From assembly GCA_003248755.1 (NCBI GenBank), contig QFQW01000005.1, forward strand, positions 1 through 64,000: DNA of 64,000 nt, read 5' to 3'. Under the pieces are notes generated by a model. That model was not told the origin of the DNA. It made no database searches and saw only the letters and a list, made by a program, of their open reading frames with translations. Source of the DNA: Chryseobacterium sp. Its GTDB lineage: Bacteria > Bacteroidota > Bacteroidia > Flavobacteriales > Weeksellaceae. The translations under genes and the position numbers were made by a program. Each line of letters opens with the position of its first letter. The first letter of the stretch is position 1. This document shows, piece after piece, positions 60,847 to 64,000 of this stretch.

Positions 60847-62181
60847 TTATTCCTCAATATAAGGAATTGGATCTTCTAGGAAAATATCTATTTTTTTTGG
60901 AACTTCATTTCGTTTGATTTCAATCGTGATTTTTCTGCTTTCATCGGTTTTAAGAATATTATGAATTTTGCTCAATGTCAATTCATTTGCTTTTTTCCCA
61001 TCTACATTGATGATTTCGTCGTTTTTCAGAATTCCGGATTTTTGAGCCGGAGAATCTTTCCTTGTCCCTGTAACTTTGAAAATTGGTTTCAATGTGAATT
61101 TGTATTGAAATTTATCTTGATTGTTGTCAATCACATTAATTTCGTTTCCTGCAGAATGTTTTTTTGCGGTTTCAATTCGGACTTGCTGTTTTTCCCAAAG
61201 CAATCCATCTTGTTTGATCTCGAGTCCGCTTCCATCGATTAGAAATGGATCGTTGAGATGTTTATTTGCCAGGAAATAGACTTTGTTCTCAGGGTAATTA
61301 AAAATAATGGAAAATCTTCGGAAAATTTCTGAGCCAATAGAGCCTTTTCTGTCCTTTACAATTTTAAGATGTTGGATAGAATATTCGTCCGGCATAGAAG
61401 CAATAGGTTTTTTGAGTTTGAAGTTACCAATCGATAAAGAATTAATTCTGCTTCGTTTTCCGTAGATATCACCGCTAAAACCTCTTCCTAAAAAATCATC
61501 AATATTTGGACGATTGTAAACGAAGTCTTTTATAAGAATAGGAAAAAGCCAAACCGAATCCGTATTCCCCAAATCTAAAAGCAATTTTGAACTTTGTTTA
61601 TCGTGTCTCATTTCAACATCGGCAAACATATAAGGTTTGTTAAGTTCTACACTCATCGGAAATTCAGAATATCTTCTGATTTTTTTTGGAAACTTGGAAC
61701 TGTTTCTGTAAACCGTGATGGTTTTGTTGAGGTAATTAATTTCTATTGGATGATTTTTGAAAAAATAATACCCGATAATTCCGTTCACGGGAATTCCAAT
61801 ATCTTGTGAAATGTTAAAGTTTTCATCTAAAACAATAAAGATTGTATGTGATTTGTCCACGAAGTTTTTTCCTATCAGGACTTCATTATTGATTGATTTA
61901 AGTGCATCAATACTAACTGTTTCTCCCAGACCTTTAAAAGTGATTTTCTCAATATTTTTAAAATCCACTTCTTTATTTTCTAGACTGAAAAGCATCGTTT
62001 CTGCAATTCCGGAATCTAACAAAAAATTTAATTCAACCCCATTTATGTTCATTGGAATGAAGATTAAGTTGTTTATTAGTTTAAAGTTAATAACGGTTTT
62101 GTCCTTGTTTTCCAGAACAAATCCATTTTGAGATTTAGCTAAAAAGCTGAAAATAAGATATATAAAAACTAAAAATTTCAT
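60847..62181 (-). CDS. secreted retropepsin-like aspartyl protease with PDZ domain
   Basis: A 444-residue protein with signal peptide (ending FSFLAKSQ). Two retropepsin-like halves are visible: MNINGVELNFLLDSGIAETM with the catalytic Asp56-Ser-Gly, and KLLLDLGNTDSVWLF where the second site reads Asp-Leu-Gly, so the second catalytic motif is altered. A C-terminal PDZ domain (KVTGTRKDSPAQKSGILKND, EIINVDGKKANELTLSKIHN) spans about residues 365-440. Such proteins are common in Bacteroidetes; the substrate is unknown. Confidence 0.88.
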   Translation of the reverse strand: MKFLVFIYLIFSFLAKSQNGFVLENKDKTVINFKLINNLIFIPMNINGVELNFLLDSGIAETMLFSLENKEVDFKNIEKITFKGLGETVSIDALKSINNEVLIGKNFVDKSHTIFIVLDENFNISQDIGIPVNGIIGYYFFKNHPIEINYLNKTITVYRNSSKFPKKIRRYSEFPMSVELNKPYMFADVEMRHDKQSSKLLLDLGNTDSVWLFPILIKDFVYNRPNIDDFLGRGFSGDIYGKRSRINSLSIGNFKLKKPIASMPDEYSIQHLKIVKDRKGSIGSEIFRRFSIIFNYPENKVYFLANKHLNDPFLIDGSGLEIKQDGLLWEKQQVRIETAKKHSAGNEINVIDNNQDKFQYKFTLKPIFKVTGTRKDSPAQKSGILKNDEIINVDGKKANELTLSKIHNILKTDESRKITIEIKRNEVPKKIDIFLEDPIPYIEE

Positions 62182-62354
62182 AACTAGGTTTTGTGATTTT
62201 ATTTCATGAAGAAATGATATTGGGTTATTGAATTTAAAATTTTTTATGTAATTAATAATTTATTTGAAAAATAATTTACAATTTGGAATATAATTTGTTG
62301 GTGATTCAAGTAATGTTGAAAAACTTTATTAATTGCTTAATTTAATTTATTGTT

Positions 62355-63173
62355 ATGAAAAATCTATCATTTATCTTCGGGAAAGACAACTTGGACGAAA
62401 TTGTATTTGAAAATAGAAACAAAGCTTACGGTGCATATGTGCTTAGAAATGAATATTCTAATCAGTTGACAAAATCAGTTTTAATAGGGGTGGCATTTTT
62501 TGCTTCTCTATCAGTTGTCCCATTAATTTTATCCACTTTTAAATCCGGAGAAGGAGTAATTGTACCACCCGAAACACCACGTCCAATTGATTTGATAGAA
62601 GTGAGTACTCCAAAACCACAACCGGTAGAAGCGTCTACTGTTCCACCAAATATTAAAACTGTTAATACGAGTATTCCAAATCCTACAAGTCGTGTTACTG
62701 AAGAAAAAACAATTCCTACTCTGGAAGAAATAAAAGGTGCTGCAATTGGACCGGAAACTAAATCCGGAGAGGAAACAACAATTTCCGCAGTTCCACCAAT
62801 CTCAGTTCCGGGACCTCCAAAAATAGCAGCACCTGTAGTTCCAGCTGAAGATCCATATAAGATTGTTGATGGAACAGCTGTAGATGTTTCTGCAGATTTC
62901 AAAGGAGGAATTAATGCGTTTCGTCAAAAGGTTGCACAGGGTTTTGATACAGAATCTGTAGAAAATGGTGGGATGGTTTCGGCTGTTATTACCTTCGTAG
63001 TTGAAAAAGACGGAAGTATCAGTAATTTAAAAGTTAATGGTTCTAATACAGATTTCAATTCAGAAGCAGAGAGAGTTATTAAATCTATTAAAACAAAATG
63101 GACTCCTGCTCAGTTAAAAGGGAAAGTTGTCAGATCGTCTTTCAGAATGCCAATCTCAATGAAAATTGAATAG
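62355..63173 (+). CDS. TonB family energy transducer
   Basis: Links the proton motive force of the inner membrane to outer-membrane TonB-dependent receptors. The 272-residue protein has an N-terminal cytoplasmic part (NLDEIVFENRNKAYGAYVLR, a Bacteroidetes TonB signature), a transmembrane helix (about residues 42-60), a Pro/Glu/Val-rich periplasmic linker (about 75-175), and the C-terminal TonB domain (AVITFVVEKDGSISNLKVNG, SIKTKWTPAQLKGKVVRSSF). ExbB/ExbD are not in the window. A terminator-like stem with DnaA-box sequences follows. Confidence 0.95.
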   Translation: MKNLSFIFGKDNLDEIVFENRNKAYGAYVLRNEYSNQLTKSVLIGVAFFASLSVVPLILSTFKSGEGVIVPPETPRPIDLIEVSTPKPQPVEASTVPPNIKTVNTSIPNPTSRVTEEKTIPTLEEIKGAAIGPETKSGEETTISAVPPISVPGPPKIAAPVVPAEDPYKIVDGTAVDVSADFKGGINAFRQKVAQGFDTESVENGGMVSAVITFVVEKDGSISNLKVNGSNTDFNSEAERVIKSIKTKWTPAQLKGKVVRSSFRMPISMKIE

Positions 63174-63220
63174 TTCTGATTTTCAATGATATAGGATTTT
63201 GAAATCAATTATGTATTTAT

Positions 63221-63260
63221 AATTATCCACATTTTTCAAGGAGATGTGGATAATTTTTTT
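63221..63260 (+). terminator. terminator stem carrying two inverted DnaA-box sequences
   Basis: A 12-base perfect stem (63221-63232 with 63244-63255), loop TTTTCAAGGAG, then six T residues, between tonB and parA. The arms contain TTATCCACA (63223-63231) and its reverse complement TGTGGATAA (63245-63253), each identical to the classic DnaA-box consensus. Confidence 0.7.
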
Positions 63261-63336
63261 GCCTGTCAAAACGTTAATTAACAGATGTTTAACGATTAAG
63301 ACGGATTTATAAAACTTTCTAAGTGCTAAAAAATTG

Positions 63337-63344
63337 TATTTTTG
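63337..63344 (+). promoter_or_regulatory. -7 box of parA
   Basis: TATTTTTG, a full TAnnTTTG match, 18 bases before the ATG at 63363; -33 region poorly matched. Confidence 0.45.
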
Positions 63345-63362
63345 GAGTTTAAATTAATGTTT

Positions 63363-64000
63363 ATGGCAAAAATTATAGGTGTTGCAAATCAAAAAGGAGG
63401 CGTTGGAAAAACTACAACCGCAGTTAATCTAGCGTCGGCTCTTGGTGTTTTGGAAAAAAAAGTTTTGTTGATAGATGCAGATCCGCAAGCTAATGCGACT
63501 TCTGGTCTTGGAGTGGAAGAGGTCAATTTTTCTACTTACAATCTTTTGGAACACAGTGCAGAAGCAGCAAAATGTATTTTGCCTACAACATCGCCTAATG
63601 TTGATATCATTCCTTCCCATATTGATTTGGTTGCTGCCGAGATAGAATTGGTCGACCGCGAAAATCGTGAGTATATGATGCGTGAAGCTTTGAAATCCAT
63701 CAAAAACCAATACGATTATGTGATTATTGATTGTGCACCGAGTCTGGGATTGATTACTATTAATGCCTTGACTGCTGCAGATTCTGTAATTATTCCGATT
63801 CAATGTGAGTATTTTGCATTAGAAGGTCTTGGTAAATTATTGAATACAATTAAAAATGTTCAGAAAATTCACAATCAGGATTTGGATATAGAAGGATTGC
63901 TTCTTACAATGTATGACAGTCGTTTGAGATTATCCAATCAGGTTGTGGAAGAGGTTAATTCCCACTTCCCCGAGATGGTTTTCGAAACTATTATCAGCAG
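63363..64000 (+). CDS. parA: ParA/Soj chromosome partitioning ATPase, 3' end outside the window
   Basis: ATPase that with ParB-parS segregates the chromosome origin. The frame runs without a stop to the right edge (about 212 residues seen of about 255 expected). It starts MAKIIGVANQKGGVGKTTTA, including the deviant Walker A KGGVGKTT, then LLIDADPQANATSGLG (Walker A' region), YVIIDCAPSLGLITINAL and IIPIQCEYFALEGLGKLL. An ATG two codons earlier (63357) is possible. ParB is expected just beyond the window. Confidence 0.95.
   Translation, partial: MAKIIGVANQKGGVGKTTTAVNLASALGVLEKKVLLIDADPQANATSGLGVEEVNFSTYNLLEHSAEAAKCILPTTSPNVDIIPSHIDLVAAEIELVDRENREYMMREALKSIKNQYDYVIIDCAPSLGLITINALTAADSVIIPIQCEYFALEGLGKLLNTIKNVQKIHNQDLDIEGLLLTMYDSRLRLSNQVVEEVNSHFPEMVFETIIS

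Noticed and set aside
62462..62902. 146-residue minus-strand ORF opposite tonB
   Set aside because: It is a mirror of the Pro/Val-rich TonB linker, with low-complexity Gly/Ser/Val composition and no family resemblance.
63429..63803. 124-residue minus-strand ORF opposite parA
   Set aside because: Fully antisense to a strongly conserved ParA; composition (His/Arg/Cys/Phe-rich) is that of a shadow frame.

Overview
The window is a chromosomal segment of a Bacteroidota bacterium, most likely class Flavobacteriia and close to Chryseobacterium (family Weeksellaceae). The evidence is strong AT bias, several C-terminal type IX secretion (T9SS) sorting domains of types A and B, a Bacteroidetes-type SdhCAB operon, bshA of bacillithiol synthesis, the rpmB-rpmG-DUF4295-ftsY cluster, an AmpC-less GH3 protein, and promoters of the Bacteroidetes form TTTG, about 19 bases, TAnnTTTG. 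The taxonomic call is an inference from gene content, not from a marker-gene comparison.

Layout. 0-9 kb: the end of a T9SS repeat protein, small secreted proteins, a 1-Cys peroxiredoxin, a GH3 enzyme, a frameshifted GxxExxY nuclease-like gene inside a perfect inverted repeat, and bshA. 9-18 kb: DUF2851 and PspC-like genes, sdhB-sdhA-sdhC (complex II), an acyl-CoA synthetase, aroQ and two envelope proteins. 18-23.9 kb: two tRNA-Glu genes, rpsT, an N-acetylmuramoyl-alanine amidase divergent from an LptD-like outer-membrane protein, then ridA and a membrane protein. 23.9-28.6 kb: an accessory-looking stretch with two HTH regulators, a degenerate array of about 21-base units, palindromic operators, a lipoprotein with a JAMM-like His/Ser/Asp motif, a small lipoprotein and an M23 peptidase. 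28.6-39.3 kb: asnB, a candidate small RNA, purA, a membrane-bound LuxR-type regulator, a glycine-zipper lipoprotein, ruvB, a VWA lipoprotein, an MBL hydrolase and coaE. 39.4-48 kb: a T9SS metalloprotease, a GlsB-type membrane protein, ftsY, DUF4295, rpmG, rpmB, an ArsC-like protein, a deoxynucleoside kinase, two secreted proteins and tsf. 48-57 kb: two large T9SS type B proteins sharing a C-terminal module, a carboxypeptidase-regulatory-like protein, trmB and a lipoprotein. 57-64 kb: a glutaminyl cyclase-like lipoprotein, folA, recR, a GT2 glycosyltransferase, a retropepsin-like/PDZ protein, tonB, and parA running off the right edge.

Most of the window is ordinary housekeeping and cell-envelope content. 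The items most worth a second look are the inverted-repeat-bounded GxxExxY cassette (6407-6946), the accessory stretch at 23.9-28.6 kb, the structured RNA candidate between asnB and purA (about 30634-30725), the atypical second tRNA-Glu, the 58-base perfect palindrome at 57081-57138, and a pair of inverted DnaA-box sequences just upstream of parA. No CRISPR array, prophage, integrase, transposase or rRNA gene was seen. Promoters, terminators and RNA structures were found by eye and are predictions.
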